A stretch of 64,000 nt of DNA from Comamonadaceae bacterium (GCA_947375135.1 CANCER010000001.1:124001-188000), one strand, 5' to 3'. Counted from the stretch's first letter, positions 32,070-43,725 are shown. Translations and numbers: made by a program. The notes: generated by a model from the letters alone, not told the origin.

Positions 32070-33761
32070 ATGACAAATCAGGAAATTCTGGCCCAGTTCG
32101 GCCCCCGTGAAGCGATGGAATACGACGTGGTGGTCGTGGGCGGAGGGCCGGCCGGCCTGGCTGCCGCCATCCGTTTGAAGCAGCGCGCTGCCGAAACCGG
32201 CAAAGAGGTGTCTGTCGTCGTGCTGGAAAAAGGCTCCGAGCCCGGCGCACACATCTTGTCCGGCGCCATCATGGACCCCATCGCACTCAATGAACTCATC
32301 CCTGACTGGAAGGCACTGGGCGCCCCGCTGACCCAGTTGGTGACGGATGACGCGGTTCTCTTCCTGAGCGAGAAATCGGGCTTTCGCACACCCGATATGT
32401 TTTTGCCACCCTGTGTGCAAAACCATGGCTGCTACATCATCAGCCTGGCCGAACTGACCCGCTGGCTGGCCACGCAAGCCGAAGCCCTGGGCGTGGAAAT
32501 CTTCCCCGGCTTCACGGCCGCCGAAGTGCTGTTCAATGAGGACGGCTCGGTCAAAGGTGTGGCCACCGGCAACGTCGGCGTGGGCAAGGACGGTAACCCG
32601 ACCGACAACTTCCAGATCGGCATGGAGCTGCTGGGCAAATACACCATCTTTGCCGAAGGCGCACGCGGCCACCTAGGCAAGCAACTGATTGCCAAATACA
32701 AGCTCGATGCCGACGCTGATCCGCAGACCTATGGCATCGGCATCAAGGAAGTGTGGGAGATCGACCCCGAGCGCCACCAGCCCGGTTTTGCCCTGCACAC
32801 CGCCGGCTGGCCCATGGACGACGCCACCTATGGCGGCGCCTTCATGTACCACATGGAAGGCAACAAGATCGCCATGGGCTTTGTCACTGGACTGAACTAC
32901 AGCAACCCGTACCTGAGCCCGTTTGAAGAATTTCAGCGCTGGAAGACCCATCCCAACATCCGCTACTACTTTGAAAACAGCAAGGGTGAGATCACCGGCA
33001 AACGCCTGGCCTATGGCGCACGCGCCATCACCGCAGGTGGTTTGATGTCCCTGCCCAAGACCGTGTTCCCGGGTGGGGCACTGGTGGGCTGCGATGCCGG
33101 CTTTCTGAACACCAGCCGCATCAAGGGCAGCCACGCCGCCATCAAGACCGGCGCATTGGCCGCAGAGGCAGCGTTCGATGCCTTGCAGGCGGGCCGCCAG
33201 CATGACGAATTAAGCGCTTACCCCGAAGCCTTCGAGAAGAGTTGGTTGTTTACCGAACTCAACAAGGCACGCAACTTCAAGACCTGGTTCAAGAAGGGCC
33301 TGACCGTGGCCTCGCTCATGAACGGCATCGAGCAGTTCGCCCTGCGCGGCCACTTCCCCTGGACGCTGCGCCGCGACAAGCCCGACCACGCCTACCTCAA
33401 GCCCGCGTCGGAGTGCAAACCCATCATCTACCCCAAGCCCGATGGCAAGCTGACCTTTGACCGCAACTCCAGCGTGTTCCTCGCCAATGTGAACCACGAG
33501 GAAAACCAGCCGGCCCACCTGACGCTCAAAGATGCCTCGGTCCCGGTGAGCATCAACCTCGCCAAGTACGCCGGCCTAGAAGCGCGCTACTGCCCGGCCG
33601 GTGTCTACGAGTACGTGAAGGCCGACGACGGCAAAGACCGCTTGCAGATCAATGCGCAAAACTGCGTGCATTGCAAGACCTGCGACATCAAGGACCCGAC
33701 GCAAAACATTGTCTGGGTTACGCCCGAAGGTGGCGGCGGACCGAACTACGCCGACATGTAA
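32070..33761 (+). CDS. etfD: Electron transfer flavoprotein-ubiquinone oxidoreductase
   Basis: YDVVVVGGGPAGLAAAIRLKQ; LEKGSEPGAHILSGAIMDPIALNELIPDW; C-terminal Fe-S CVHCKTCDIKDPTQNI. Confidence 0.96.
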   Translation: MTNQEILAQFGPREAMEYDVVVVGGGPAGLAAAIRLKQRAAETGKEVSVVVLEKGSEPGAHILSGAIMDPIALNELIPDWKALGAPLTQLVTDDAVLFLSEKSGFRTPDMFLPPCVQNHGCYIISLAELTRWLATQAEALGVEIFPGFTAAEVLFNEDGSVKGVATGNVGVGKDGNPTDNFQIGMELLGKYTIFAEGARGHLGKQLIAKYKLDADADPQTYGIGIKEVWEIDPERHQPGFALHTAGWPMDDATYGGAFMYHMEGNKIAMGFVTGLNYSNPYLSPFEEFQRWKTHPNIRYYFENSKGEITGKRLAYGARAITAGGLMSLPKTVFPGGALVGCDAGFLNTSRIKGSHAAIKTGALAAEAAFDALQAGRQHDELSAYPEAFEKSWLFTELNKARNFKTWFKKGLTVASLMNGIEQFALRGHFPWTLRRDKPDHAYLKPASECKPIIYPKPDGKLTFDRNSSVFLANVNHEENQPAHLTLKDASVPVSINLAKYAGLEARYCPAGVYEYVKADDGKDRLQINAQNCVHCKTCDIKDPTQNIVWVTPEGGGGPNYADM

Positions 33762-33771
33762 CCCGTCTCCC

Positions 33772-33803
33772 AAAGAAGCCCGTCAACTGATGGGCTTCTT
33801 TTT
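33772..33803 (+). terminator. Rho-independent terminator after etfD
   Basis: aaagaagccc-gtcaactgat-gggcttcttttt. Confidence 0.8.
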
Positions 33804-33868
33804 GCGTTGGCGCAAACCTGACGCAAACAAATCCAAAGAAGTCGCAATGCGCACAGGTAGAATCAACT

Positions 33869-34096
33869 CGTTCAGGAGAGAGCCTCCCCCGAGGAAGCCG
33901 CCGAAGGCGCAGGGCAGCTGATTGCAGCAGTCTGAACGCTCAGGCAAAAGGACTGACAAGCGCCGTTTGGTTCCCACCCAACGGCGACACCCCACTGGAG
34001 AGAGGCTGCATGCGATGCAGTCCACCGAAGGAGCAAATCGCTGCCGGCATGCGCCACGCAGCGGCCAATCTCTCAGGTAAAGAGGACAGCGGGGGC
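33869..34096 (+). ncRNA. Tandem glycine riboswitch (two aptamers) upstream of gcvT
   Basis: tcaggagagagcct...ccgccgaaggcgca...ctcaggcaaaaggactg and ctggagagaggctg...caccgaaggagcaaat...ctcaggtaaagaggacag. Confidence 0.9.
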
Positions 34097-34161
34097 AAAA
34101 GACCATGGAATGTTTTTCAACACGCCATGGAACCCCAATTTGCCCCTGATGGAGACTGCCC

Positions 34162-35313
34162 TTGTCCGATACCCCTTCCGCTGCTGCTGCCCTGCAAACC
34201 ACCCCCCTGAACGCCCTGCACATGGCGCTCGGTGCGCGCATGGTGCCCTTTGCCGGCTACTCCATGCCGGTGCAATACCCGGCCGGCCTGATGGCCGAAC
34301 ACCACCACACCCGCACCGCTGCCGGCCTGTTTGACGTATCGCACATGGGCCAGTTGCGCCTGGTGGGTACCGATGCAGCTGCGGCCTTTGAGAGCCTGAT
34401 GCCGGTGGATGTGATCGACCTGGCTGTGGGCAAGCAGCGCTACGGCCTGCTGCTCAATGAGACGGGCGGCATCATGGACGACCTGATGTTTATCCGGCGC
34501 GAGGCCGACATCTTTGTGGTGGTGAATGGCGCTTGCAAGGTCGCCGACATCGCCCATATCCAAGCCTCCATTGGCACGCGCTGCGACGTCATCCCCATGC
34601 CCGAAATGGCGCTGCTGGCGCTGCAAGGTCCGCAGGCCATCACAGCCCTGTCCCGTCTGGCACCCGGCGTGGAAAAGCTGGTGTTCATGACCGGCGGGCA
34701 CTTTGTCGTCAACACCGGCACGCAAAGCATCCCCGTATTTCTGACCCGCAGCGGCTATACCGGCGAAGACGGCTTTGAGATCTCCGTGCACCACACCCAA
34801 GCCGACGCACTCGCACGCACCCTGCTCGCGCAACCCGAGGTCAAACCCATCGGCCTGGGCGCACGCAACTCGCTACGCCTGGAGGCGGGCTTGTGCCTGC
34901 ACGGCAATGACATTGATGCCGGCACGACGCCGGTGGAAGCCAACCTGCTGTGGGCCATGCAAAAGGTGCGGCGCACCGGCGGCGCCCGCGCTGGTGGATT
35001 CCCCGCTGCCGACAAGATTCTGGCAGCCCTGGACCACCCCGCTCCCGGCAGCCGCAAGCGCGTAGGCCTGGTGGCGCTGGAGCGCGTGCCGGTGCGCGAA
35101 CACACGGTACTGCAAGACCTCAACGGCAATGCGATTGGAGAAGTCACCAGCGGCCTGCTTGGCCCCACGGTGGACAAGCCGGTGGCCATGGGCTATGTAC
35201 CCGTCGAATTTTCCGCACCGGGCACCCGCATCAACGCCCTGGTGCGCGGCAAAGTCGTGCCCATGGAAGTGGCAGCCATGCCCTTCAACCCGACCCACTA
35301 TTACCGCGGCTGA
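34162..35313 (+). CDS. gcvT: Glycine cleavage system T protein (TTG start likely)
   Basis: TPLNALHMALGARMVPFAGYSMPVQYPAGLMAEHHHTRTAAGLFDVSHMGQ. Confidence 0.96.
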   Translation: MSDTPSAAAALQTTPLNALHMALGARMVPFAGYSMPVQYPAGLMAEHHHTRTAAGLFDVSHMGQLRLVGTDAAAAFESLMPVDVIDLAVGKQRYGLLLNETGGIMDDLMFIRREADIFVVVNGACKVADIAHIQASIGTRCDVIPMPEMALLALQGPQAITALSRLAPGVEKLVFMTGGHFVVNTGTQSIPVFLTRSGYTGEDGFEISVHHTQADALARTLLAQPEVKPIGLGARNSLRLEAGLCLHGNDIDAGTTPVEANLLWAMQKVRRTGGARAGGFPAADKILAALDHPAPGSRKRVGLVALERVPVREHTVLQDLNGNAIGEVTSGLLGPTVDKPVAMGYVPVEFSAPGTRINALVRGKVVPMEVAAMPFNPTHYYRG

Positions 35314-35372
35314 TCCCGCCTGGCCGATAGGCTGTAATCACACACCCCAACCCCATTAAAAGGAAACTCTCC

Positions 35373-35747
35373 ATGACACTCAAATTCACTCCCGACCACG
35401 AATGGCTGCAGCTCGAAGCCGACGGCAACGCCATTGTCGGCATCACCGTGCACGCACAAGACGCCTTGGGCGATGTGGTGTTTGTGGACCTGCCCGAAGT
35501 CGGCAAGACCTATGCCAAGGGCGAAGTCGCCGGCGTGGTCGAGTCGGTCAAGGCCGCGGCCGATGTGTACATGCCCATCGATGGCACGGTGACCGAAGTG
35601 AACGAAGAACTGCGTGCCGACCCAGCCCTGGCCAATAGCGACCCGCAGGGCGCTGGCTGGTTCTTCAAGGTGACGGTGGCCGACCGCGCCCAGTTCGACG
35701 CACTGATGGATGACGTGGCTTACACCAAGTTCGCCGACGCCGCCTGA
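35373..35747 (+). CDS. gcvH: Glycine cleavage system H protein
   Basis: [10 protein letters not shown]...[40 protein letters not shown]. Confidence 0.97.
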   Translation: MTLKFTPDHEWLQLEADGNAIVGITVHAQDALGDVVFVDLPEVGKTYAKGEVAGVVESVKAAADVYMPIDGTVTEVNEELRADPALANSDPQGAGWFFKVTVADRAQFDALMDDVAYTKFADAA

Positions 35748-35853
35748 TCTTGCATGCCAGTGGGCCTGCGGGGCTTGTGTGCCCTGCGGGGCCTGCCCTT
35801 CCAGCCCGCCCCTGCTGTTCCCCGTTCCCTTTAGCGCCCACCGATTGATTGCC

Positions 35854-38775
35854 ATGACCGTCCCTGCCACCCGCCCCAGCCTTGCCGAACTCGAAAACAA
35901 CAGCGAGTTCGTTGCCCGCCACATCGGCATCACCGATGCAGACGAACAGCACATGCTGGCGGTGATTGGCGAGCCCAACCGTGCCGCGCTGATTGACAGC
36001 ATCGTGCCGCGCAGCATTGCGCGCACCAGCAAAATGGCGATTCCGGATGCGGTGACCGAGGCGACTGCACTGGCGGAACTCAAAGCCATGGCGGGCAAAA
36101 ACAAGGTACTTAAAAGCTTTATCGGCCAGGGCTATTACGGCACGCACACGCCCGGCGTGATCCTGCGCAACATCCTGGAGAACCCGGCCTGGTACACCGC
36201 CTACACGCCCTACCAGGCCGAGATTTCGCAGGGCCGCATGGAAGCGCTGGTGAACTTCCAGACCATGGTCTGCGACCTCACCGGCATGCCCATGGCCAAT
36301 GCCTCCATGCTGGACGAAGCCACGGCTGCCGCCGAGGCCATGACGCTGGCCAAGCGCAGTGTCAAAAGCAAAAGCAACATCCTGGTGGTGGCCGGTGACT
36401 GCCACGCCCAAACCCTGGAGGTGCTGGAGACCCGCGTCGCACCCTTGGGCCTGGAAATCCGCGTGGCCAATTCCGCCGACGAATGGGCTGCCCTGCTGGA
36501 AGGCGACTACTTTGCCGTGCTGGCGCAATACCCTTCCACCAGCGGCCGCATCGACGACCTGCGTGCCGACGTCACCCAGGTGCACGCCAAACAGGCCGCG
36601 TTTATTGTGGCGGCCGACCTGCTGGCCCTGACCCTGCTGGCGCCTCCCGGAGAATGGAACGCCGACATTGTGGTTGGCACCACGCAACGCTTTGGCATGC
36701 CGCTGTGCAATGGCGGCCCGCACGCCGCCTACATGGCCTGCCGCGACGAATACAAGCGCTCCATGCCCGGCCGTCTGGTCGGCGTGAGCGTGGACGTGCA
36801 CGGCAACCCGGCCTACCGCCTGGCGCTGCAAACGCGCGAACAACATATCCGCCGCGAAAAGGCCACCTCCAACATCTGCACCGCGCAGGTGTTGCCGGCC
36901 GTGGTGTCCAGCATGTACGCCGTGTACCACGGCCCCGCCGGGCTCAAGCGCATTGCCCAGCGCGTGGCCACCTATACCGCCATTTTTTACAAGGGCCTGC
37001 AAAGCCTGGGTTACACCCCGACCAGCAGCACCGCCTTCGACACCCTGACCGTGCGCTGCCGCTCGGCCTTTGAGGCGCTGGAACTGATGGACCGCGCCGT
37101 GGCCCATGGCGCGAACCTGCGCCTGTCCTGGGCGCAGTACGTCAGCGTCTCGCTGGACGAAACCACCACGCGCGACGACATCGCCCTGCTCTGGTCGCTG
37201 TTTGCCGCAGAAGGCCAGGCCCTGCCGACGGTTGACGCGCTGGCCGCTGACGCCACACCGCTGATCCCCGCAGCGTTGAGCCGCAGCAGCGCCTTCCTCA
37301 CGCACCCGGTCTTCAACAGCTACCACTCCGAGACCAGCATGCTGCGCTACATCCGCATGCTCTCGGACAAGGACCTGGCGCTGGACCGCAGCATGATCCC
37401 CCTGGGCAGCTGCACCATGAAGCTCAACGCCACCAGCGAGATGATTCCCATCACCTGGCCCGAGTTCGCCAACATCCACCCCTTTAGCCCGCCCGAGCAG
37501 CGCGAAGGCTATGCCGAGCTGGACCGCCAACTGCGCGCCTGGCTGTGCGCCGCCACCGGTTACGCCGGTATCAGCCTGCAACCCAATGCTGGCAGCCAGG
37601 GCGAATACGCCGGCCTGCTGGTCATTCGCGCCTGGCATGCCTCACGCGGTGACAGCAAGCGCAATATCTGCCTGATCCCCAGCAGCGCCCACGGCACCAA
37701 CCCCGCCAGCGCCACCATGGCCGGCATGCAGGTGGTGGTCACCGCCTGCGACGCCCATGGCAATGTGGACATGGCCGACCTGCAAGCCAAGTGCGAGCAG
37801 CACAGCGCCAATCTGGCGGCGGCGATGATTACCTACCCCAGCACCCACGGCGTGTTCGAGACCCAGGTGAAAGAACTCTGTGCCCTGGTGCACCAGCACG
37901 GCGGGCGCGTCTATGTAGATGGCGCCAACATGAATGCGCTGGTCGGCACGGCAGCACCCGGTGCGTTCGGCGGCGACGTCAGCCACCTGAACCTGCACAA
38001 GACCTTTTGCATTCCCCACGGCGGTGGCGGCCCCGGCGTTGGCCCGGTGTGTGTGGTCGAAGACCTGGTGCCCTTCCTGCCCGGTCACGGTGCCGGTGGC
38101 ATCAGCAGCAAGGGGGTGGGTGCCATCTCGGCTGCACCGCTGGGTAACGCGGCCGTGCTACCGATCACCTGGATGTACATCCGCATGATGGGCGCCGATG
38201 GCCTGAAGCACGCCACCGAGGCCGCCATCCTGGCCGCCAACTACATCAGCGCACGCCTGACCGACGCCTATCCCACGCTGTACGCCAGTGCCGGCCAGGA
38301 CGGCAGGCCCGGCCATGTGGCGCACGAGTGCATTCTGGACCTGCGCCATTTCAAGGAGACCTGCGGCGTCATGGCCGAGGACGTGGCCAAGCGCCTGATG
38401 GACTATGGCTTCCACGCGCCCACCCTCTCCTTCCCCGTGCCCAACACGCTGATGGTGGAGCCTACCGAGAGCGAGAGCCTGGCCGAGCTGGACCGCTTTA
38501 TCCACGCCATGCTGGCCATACGCGCGGAAATCGCGCAGGTGGAAAGCGGTGCTTGGCCGCAGGACAACAACCCGCTCAAGCACGCACCGCACACCGCAGC
38601 CTGCGTGGTCGATGCGGCGTGGGACCGCCCCTATTCGCGTGAACTCGGCGCCTTTCCGCTGGCGTCTCTCAAGGCGGTGAAGTACTGGCCTACCGTGGGC
38701 CGGGTGGACAACGTGTATGGCGACCGCAATCTGTTCTGCAGTTGCGTGCCAGTGGCCGGCTTCGCCGACGCCTGA
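35854..38775 (+). CDS. gcvP: Glycine dehydrogenase (decarboxylating)
   Basis: [59 protein letters not shown]. Confidence 0.97.
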   Translation: MTVPATRPSLAELENNSEFVARHIGITDADEQHMLAVIGEPNRAALIDSIVPRSIARTSKMAIPDAVTEATALAELKAMAGKNKVLKSFIGQGYYGTHTPGVILRNILENPAWYTAYTPYQAEISQGRMEALVNFQTMVCDLTGMPMANASMLDEATAAAEAMTLAKRSVKSKSNILVVAGDCHAQTLEVLETRVAPLGLEIRVANSADEWAALLEGDYFAVLAQYPSTSGRIDDLRADVTQVHAKQAAFIVAADLLALTLLAPPGEWNADIVVGTTQRFGMPLCNGGPHAAYMACRDEYKRSMPGRLVGVSVDVHGNPAYRLALQTREQHIRREKATSNICTAQVLPAVVSSMYAVYHGPAGLKRIAQRVATYTAIFYKGLQSLGYTPTSSTAFDTLTVRCRSAFEALELMDRAVAHGANLRLSWAQYVSVSLDETTTRDDIALLWSLFAAEGQALPTVDALAADATPLIPAALSRSSAFLTHPVFNSYHSETSMLRYIRMLSDKDLALDRSMIPLGSCTMKLNATSEMIPITWPEFANIHPFSPPEQREGYAELDRQLRAWLCAATGYAGISLQPNAGSQGEYAGLLVIRAWHASRGDSKRNICLIPSSAHGTNPASATMAGMQVVVTACDAHGNVDMADLQAKCEQHSANLAAAMITYPSTHGVFETQVKELCALVHQHGGRVYVDGANMNALVGTAAPGAFGGDVSHLNLHKTFCIPHGGGGPGVGPVCVVEDLVPFLPGHGAGGISSKGVGAISAAPLGNAAVLPITWMYIRMMGADGLKHATEAAILAANYISARLTDAYPTLYASAGQDGRPGHVAHECILDLRHFKETCGVMAEDVAKRLMDYGFHAPTLSFPVPNTLMVEPTESESLAELDRFIHAMLAIRAEIAQVESGAWPQDNNPLKHAPHTAACVVDAAWDRPYSRELGAFPLASLKAVKYWPTVGRVDNVYGDRNLFCSCVPVAGFADA

Positions 38776-38788
38776 TAGAGTCAGGCGC

Positions 38789-41074
38789 TTGAACCGCCTC
38801 ACCCCCACCTTGCTCTCCTTCGCCCTGGGCGCGCTGCTGCTCGGCAGCGTGCCGCCGAGCGCCGTGGCGCAGGTGGCCGGGTTCCAGGACACGCCACGCA
38901 TCACCGTGGTGCTGGCCGGTGGCGGGGCCAAGGGCTTTGCCCACCTGGCGCTGCTGCGGCGCCTGGAGCATGACCACATCCAGATTGCCAAGATCATTGG
39001 TACCAGCATGGGCGCGGTCATCGGCAGCCTGTATGCCAGCGGCATGTCCACCCAGCAAATTGAAGCCGTCATCGGCAGCCTGGACCCCGGCCGCGTCGGG
39101 CTGGACCAGTTGGACCGCAATGAACTGCCGCACCGCATGCGCGAGTACCAACAGCGCTATCCCGTGGACCTGGAGCTGGGCGTAAAAAACGGTCAGCTCA
39201 CCTTCGCCCGCGGCATGAGCGACGGCCAGCGCTTTCTGACCCTGATGCAGGAGCTGACGGCCAACGTCGCCCCCAACAGCAGCTTTGACCAGCTCAAAAT
39301 CCCGTTCCGGGCGGTGGCCACGCGCTACCGCGATGGCGAGCTGGTGTCGTTTGACCACGGCAGCCTGGCCCTGGTGGTACGCGCCAGCATGGCCGCACCC
39401 GGCGTGTTTGCGCCGGTGGAAATTGAGGGCGAGACCTATGTGGACGGCGGCCTGGTCGCCAACCTGCCGGTAGAAGTGGCACTGCGTGAAGGCGCCGACA
39501 TCATCGTGGCCTCTTACCTGGGCGACACCGACAAGATTGGCGCTCCCCAGGACGCCGGCAACGCCTTGACGGTGGCCAACCGCATGCTGGACATCCTGAT
39601 GCGGCAAAACGAGCGGCGCAACATCGCGCTGCTGCGCCCGCAAGACATTCTGGTGCGCCCGCAGTTGCAGGACTTCGGCTTTGGCAGCTTTGATCAACCG
39701 TCGGCCATCATCCGGGCCGGTGAAGAAGCTGTGGACGCGCAGGACAACCGCTTCAGGCTCCTGGCGCAGGTGGCAGGCCTGCGGCCTGCCGACATGACCG
39801 CGCCGGCACCCGACTTCACGCAACAGGCCATCACCATCGCCCGGGTGCGAACCACCGGCACCCGGGACGTGGCGGCCACCTTTATTGAACGGGAATTGCA
39901 CGCACTGCTGGGGCAGCCCTACCAGGCCCACACCGTGAGCCTGAAACTCGATGCGCTGTATGCCAGTGGAAATTTCGAGCGTCTCAACTACCAGCTCAAC
40001 CGGCTGCAGGATGACCAGTACGAACTGGTCGTGGATGTGAACGAGAAGACCTACGGGCCCAATTTTCTCAAAACCAGCCTGGGCTTTTTTAGCGAGAGCA
40101 GCGGTACCAACCAGTTCTCTTTCGGCGTGGGCTATCGCCGCCCCTGGCTGACACCACAAGGGCTGGAACTGCAGGCCGATCTGCGCGCAGGCTCACAGAG
40201 TGAACTGGCCTTCAGCATGTTCCAGCCGCTGACCCCGCGCTGGGGCGTCAACGCCCACGTTGCCTTGAACAGCAGCGAGTTACCGCTCTACCGGCCCGAT
40301 GTGAGCGTGGCCCAAAAAATGGCCACAGCCACCCTGCGCCGTCAGGAGCTGGGGCTGAACCTGTCGTACGACCTGAGCCAGAAGTCCACCGCCAAAGTCG
40401 GCCTGGTCACCAACCAGACCCGCATCGCCATCGACACCGCAAAAATCATCAGCTACACCCAGGACTCCGGCCAGACGCTGACCTACAAGCTGCAAGACGG
40501 CCAGTGGGAATTTACCGGTCTCAACGCCCAGTTCACTGCCGACTTGCTGGACTCGCCCTCCTTCCCCACGCGCGGCTACTACCTGAACGTGGAAGGCGCG
40601 CAGGGCGTGACCGGCACCAGCCAATACAGCAGCTTGCGCGCCAATGCCCTGTGGGCCCAAAGCTGGGGCGCGCATGTGATCAACATCGGTCTCGATCTGG
40701 GGGCCGACCACATCCTGGACTGCAGCGGCTGCACCCGCCCGACCTCGCTGGCGCCGCTGTACCTGGGTGGCTTCCAGTCCATGGGCGCCTACCAGATGGG
40801 CCAGCTCAATGGCGACCGCTTGCTGCATGTGCAGGGCACCTATATGTACCGCCTGTCAGAGGGCGGCATTCTGCACCAGCCCACCTACGTCGGTGTGGTG
40901 GCTGAGGTCGGCGACGCCTGGATCAGCAGCACGGACTTCTCGCAGAAATACAGCGGCACCGCGTTTATCGGCGTGGACAGCAAAATCGGCGACGTGTTCC
41001 TGGGCGCCGCTACGGGCAGCGGCGGCAACCGCAACTTGTTTTTGCAGTTGGGGCGGCGCTTCAGCTTGTGGTGA
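38789..41074 (+). CDS. Patatin-like phospholipase with C-terminal POTRA/BamA-like barrel
   Basis: ITVVLAGGGAKGFAHLALLRRLE; GTSMGA; DGGLVANLP; C-terminal FLQLGRRFSLW beta-barrel end; TTG start with signal peptide inferred. Confidence 0.85.
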   Translation: MNRLTPTLLSFALGALLLGSVPPSAVAQVAGFQDTPRITVVLAGGGAKGFAHLALLRRLEHDHIQIAKIIGTSMGAVIGSLYASGMSTQQIEAVIGSLDPGRVGLDQLDRNELPHRMREYQQRYPVDLELGVKNGQLTFARGMSDGQRFLTLMQELTANVAPNSSFDQLKIPFRAVATRYRDGELVSFDHGSLALVVRASMAAPGVFAPVEIEGETYVDGGLVANLPVEVALREGADIIVASYLGDTDKIGAPQDAGNALTVANRMLDILMRQNERRNIALLRPQDILVRPQLQDFGFGSFDQPSAIIRAGEEAVDAQDNRFRLLAQVAGLRPADMTAPAPDFTQQAITIARVRTTGTRDVAATFIERELHALLGQPYQAHTVSLKLDALYASGNFERLNYQLNRLQDDQYELVVDVNEKTYGPNFLKTSLGFFSESSGTNQFSFGVGYRRPWLTPQGLELQADLRAGSQSELAFSMFQPLTPRWGVNAHVALNSSELPLYRPDVSVAQKMATATLRRQELGLNLSYDLSQKSTAKVGLVTNQTRIAIDTAKIISYTQDSGQTLTYKLQDGQWEFTGLNAQFTADLLDSPSFPTRGYYLNVEGAQGVTGTSQYSSLRANALWAQSWGAHVINIGLDLGADHILDCSGCTRPTSLAPLYLGGFQSMGAYQMGQLNGDRLLHVQGTYMYRLSEGGILHQPTYVGVVAEVGDAWISSTDFSQKYSGTAFIGVDSKIGDVFLGAATGSGGNRNLFLQLGRRFSLW

Positions 41075-41087
41075 AGTCCGTTCGCGC

Positions 41088-41966
41088 TCAGCGCATCCGG
41101 CAAATAACCGGGTGTGCAGGGTCACTGCTCCACTCGAACCAGCCGCCGTCATACACGCTGATGCGCTCCCAGCCCATCAACCAGGCGTAGAAAAATGCCA
41201 GCGAAGCGCGCCAGCCGGTACCGCAGTAAAACGCAATCTGCATCTCAGGGCCTATGCCAGCCTCACGCCAGAGTGCGGCAATCTCGGCAGCCGGCTTCAT
41301 GCGGCCCAGCGCATCCTGAAAGCTGCCCATGCTGTTGACATCGCCGTCGCTGCCGGCGTGGCCCCAGAGCGCGCCCCTGATTTCGCCCCGGGCCGTGATG
41401 TAGCTGTAGCCTGAGGTTTCGCCCTGGTATTCGGCACGCGTGCGGATGCTGACCAGTGCGGCGTCTGCCCTGGCCAAATGCGCCTTGGCTTGTGCGGTGT
41501 CGATCAGGTATTCCGGGCGCGCCACCCTGCGCACTGGCTGTGCAAGGGCAAGGTCCGCGTAGCACCCCGGTGGCGAGGTCTGTGGCTCCCTGCCCTGGAG
41601 CGCATGTCCGGCAGCGCGCCAAGCGGCCATGCCACCATCAAGAAGTCGCACGTCCTGCACACCCGCAACCAGCAGCAGGTGCGCCACACGCGCCGCTGCC
41701 AAGAGGTTGACGCCGTAGAGAATGACGCTGGTGTCAGGGCCCATACCGGCCTGCTGCAAGACACACAGCAATGCGGCATCCGGCACCTTGTTCCAGAAAG
41801 GCAACTGCTCAAACTGCCGGGTGTCCAGATACTGTGCACCGGGAATGTGGCCGCCACCATAAGCTGCATGGCCCTCACAGGCTACTTCAAACAACTTCCA
41901 ACCCGCCTTCGGTGCGGCTGCAACGGGCTGGTCCTTCAGCAGTGCGGCCAGCCAGTCCACCGACAC
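41088..41966 (-). CDS. Sulfurtransferase with two rhodanese domains (start uncertain)
   Basis: LVSVDWLAALLKD...GHIPGAQYLDTRQFEQLPFWNKVPD...IAFYCGTGWRASLAFFYAWLMGWERISVYDGGWFEWS. Confidence 0.8.
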   Translation of the reverse strand: MSVDWLAALLKDQPVAAAPKAGWKLFEVACEGHAAYGGGHIPGAQYLDTRQFEQLPFWNKVPDAALLCVLQQAGMGPDTSVILYGVNLLAAARVAHLLLVAGVQDVRLLDGGMAAWRAAGHALQGREPQTSPPGCYADLALAQPVRRVARPEYLIDTAQAKAHLARADAALVSIRTRAEYQGETSGYSYITARGEIRGALWGHAGSDGDVNSMGSFQDALGRMKPAAEIAALWREAGIGPEMQIAFYCGTGWRASLAFFYAWLMGWERISVYDGGWFEWSSDPAHPVICRMR

Positions 41967-42102
41967 CAACTGTCGCCAGCGCGGCAGGTCCCGCCGGAAG
42001 CCTGCACAAGCAAGTTCAGGCGGTGCAGGCGGCAGCAACCCGCCCCGGAAGGGGCCGCTCAAGCGCGCTGCAGCACAGGCCGCGACGCTGAGCCCGAAAA
42101 CT

Positions 42103-42813
42103 TCAAACCAGGTTCTCTGACAACCATTGCAGCGTGCGCCCGCGCGCCAGGGCTGCTGCGCGCTGGTTGTACAAGGGGCGGCCCCAGCAGTTAAAGCCGT
42201 GCCCGACTCCGGGATAGGTATGGAACTGCGCCTTGGCGTTGCCGGCAAAGGCGCCCCGCACCGCAGCCACTGCCGTTGCCGGGATGTGGTCATCCAGTTC
42301 GGCATAGTGAAACAAAATGGGCACCTGAACGCCGGGTGCAAGCCCCAGGTTGTTTTGAATGCCGCCGCCGTAATAGCAAACCGCCGCGTCCGTGGTGCCT
42401 GTCGCCGCCAGTGCATAGGACAGGCGCCCGCCCATGCAAAAGCCCACCGAGCCAATCTTGCCGTTCACCTCGGGGCGCGCACGCAGGGCTTGCGCGGTAG
42501 ACACCAGGTCCTGCACGGCCTGAGGGCCGTCCAGACGCGTCATGTACTGGTAGGCCAACTGGGTATCGGCCTCCGTGTACTGCAGGTCCACGCGGGGCTG
42601 CTGGCGCCAGAACACATCGGGTGCCATCACCACATAGCCGTCCAGCGCATATTGGTCTGCCACCGCACGGATATGCGCGTTCACACCCCATATTTCCTGG
42701 ATGATGATGAGCCCCGGTCCGACCCCCTTGGGTGGCAAGGACAGATAGGCGTCAAAGGACCCGCCGTCGTGGCTGGCAATGGAAACAGTGGATGCATTCA
42801 TGAGCAGGCTCAC
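42103..42813 (-). CDS. Dienelactone hydrolase family protein
   Basis: GLIIIQEIWGVNAHIRAVADQYALDGYVVMAPDVFWRQQP; IGSVGFCMGGRLSYALA; YPGVGHGFNCWGRP. Confidence 0.93.
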   Translation of the reverse strand: MSLLMNASTVSIASHDGGSFDAYLSLPPKGVGPGLIIIQEIWGVNAHIRAVADQYALDGYVVMAPDVFWRQQPRVDLQYTEADTQLAYQYMTRLDGPQAVQDLVSTAQALRARPEVNGKIGSVGFCMGGRLSYALAATGTTDAAVCYYGGGIQNNLGLAPGVQVPILFHYAELDDHIPATAVAAVRGAFAGNAKAQFHTYPGVGHGFNCWGRPLYNQRAAALARGRTLQWLSENLV

Positions 42814-42969
42814 TCCTAAGGGTTAGCGGACGGGTTCGGGGTGCATTCTATGGCGGGCCGCATCCCTGCCTCCCTTGCGCACCGCCGACACAGAAGCAGT
42901 TTATGATTTGGCCAACATACATTGAATTGCGCGTGCCATGGACTGCGCTTACCTGAGAGGCCGACCCAC

Positions 42970-43719
42970 TTGACCACCTTGTCCATACCCGCTTTGCTAC
43001 GGCGCGTTCCGCTGTTTGAGAGCCTCTCGGAAGCGCAGGCACAGGCCCTCTCGGGTTCCCTTGAAAAGGTCAGGTTCAAACGTTCAGATTGCCTGATCGA
43101 GACCGGCGGACACTCGGATTCGCTGCTCATCATCCTCAGCGGTGAAGTCAGGGTCGTGGTCACCGGCGAAACCGGCAAGGAGGCCGTGCTGGCCACGTTG
43201 GGCGCTGGCGAATGTGTGGGAGAAATGGGCCTGCTGGACAACGCGCCGCACGATGCCACCGTGATTGCGCAGACGGCTGTCGATGTGCTGGTGCTCAATC
43301 GCAGGGCGTTTCAAACCTGCATCAACCAACACCCCGTCATGGCTATGGCCGTCATGCGCAGCCTGGTCGGACGTTTGCGCCAGGCCAACCAGAAAATTGC
43401 TTCCTTGGCGCTGGTCAGCGTCTACGGGCGCGTGGCACAGCATCTGATCAGCGCGGCCACGGCCCACCCTTCCGGCGAATTGCTGATCGAGAAAAAATTG
43501 TCCCCGGTCGCCATCTCCAGAGTGCTGGGCGCCTCCCGGGAAACCATTGGTCAGACCCTCAAGACGCTGGAGAACCAGACTTTTATCGAACGCATGAACA
43601 GCGGCCAGTTCAAAATCAATCCGCAGGTTCTGCAGAACCGCTCAGAACTGGAATTACAGATTCCACTCAACGTGCACCAATACAACCGCGGCATGACCGA
43701 GCAGGCCAGCGTGCATTAA
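42970..43719 (+). CDS. Crp/Fnr-family transcriptional regulator (TTG start inferred)
   Basis: cNMP-like domain LLIILSGEVRVVVTGETGKEAVLATLGAGECVGEMGLL; HTH SPVAISRVLGASRETIGQTLKTLE. Confidence 0.9.
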   Translation: MTTLSIPALLRRVPLFESLSEAQAQALSGSLEKVRFKRSDCLIETGGHSDSLLIILSGEVRVVVTGETGKEAVLATLGAGECVGEMGLLDNAPHDATVIAQTAVDVLVLNRRAFQTCINQHPVMAMAVMRSLVGRLRQANQKIASLALVSVYGRVAQHLISAATAHPSGELLIEKKLSPVAISRVLGASRETIGQTLKTLENQTFIERMNSGQFKINPQVLQNRSELELQIPLNVHQYNRGMTEQASVH

Positions 43720-43725
43720 GCCTGG

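Noticed and set aside
35665-37638. 657-aa minus-strand ORF
   Set aside because: Antisense shadow of gcvP with low-complexity A/G/Q/H composition
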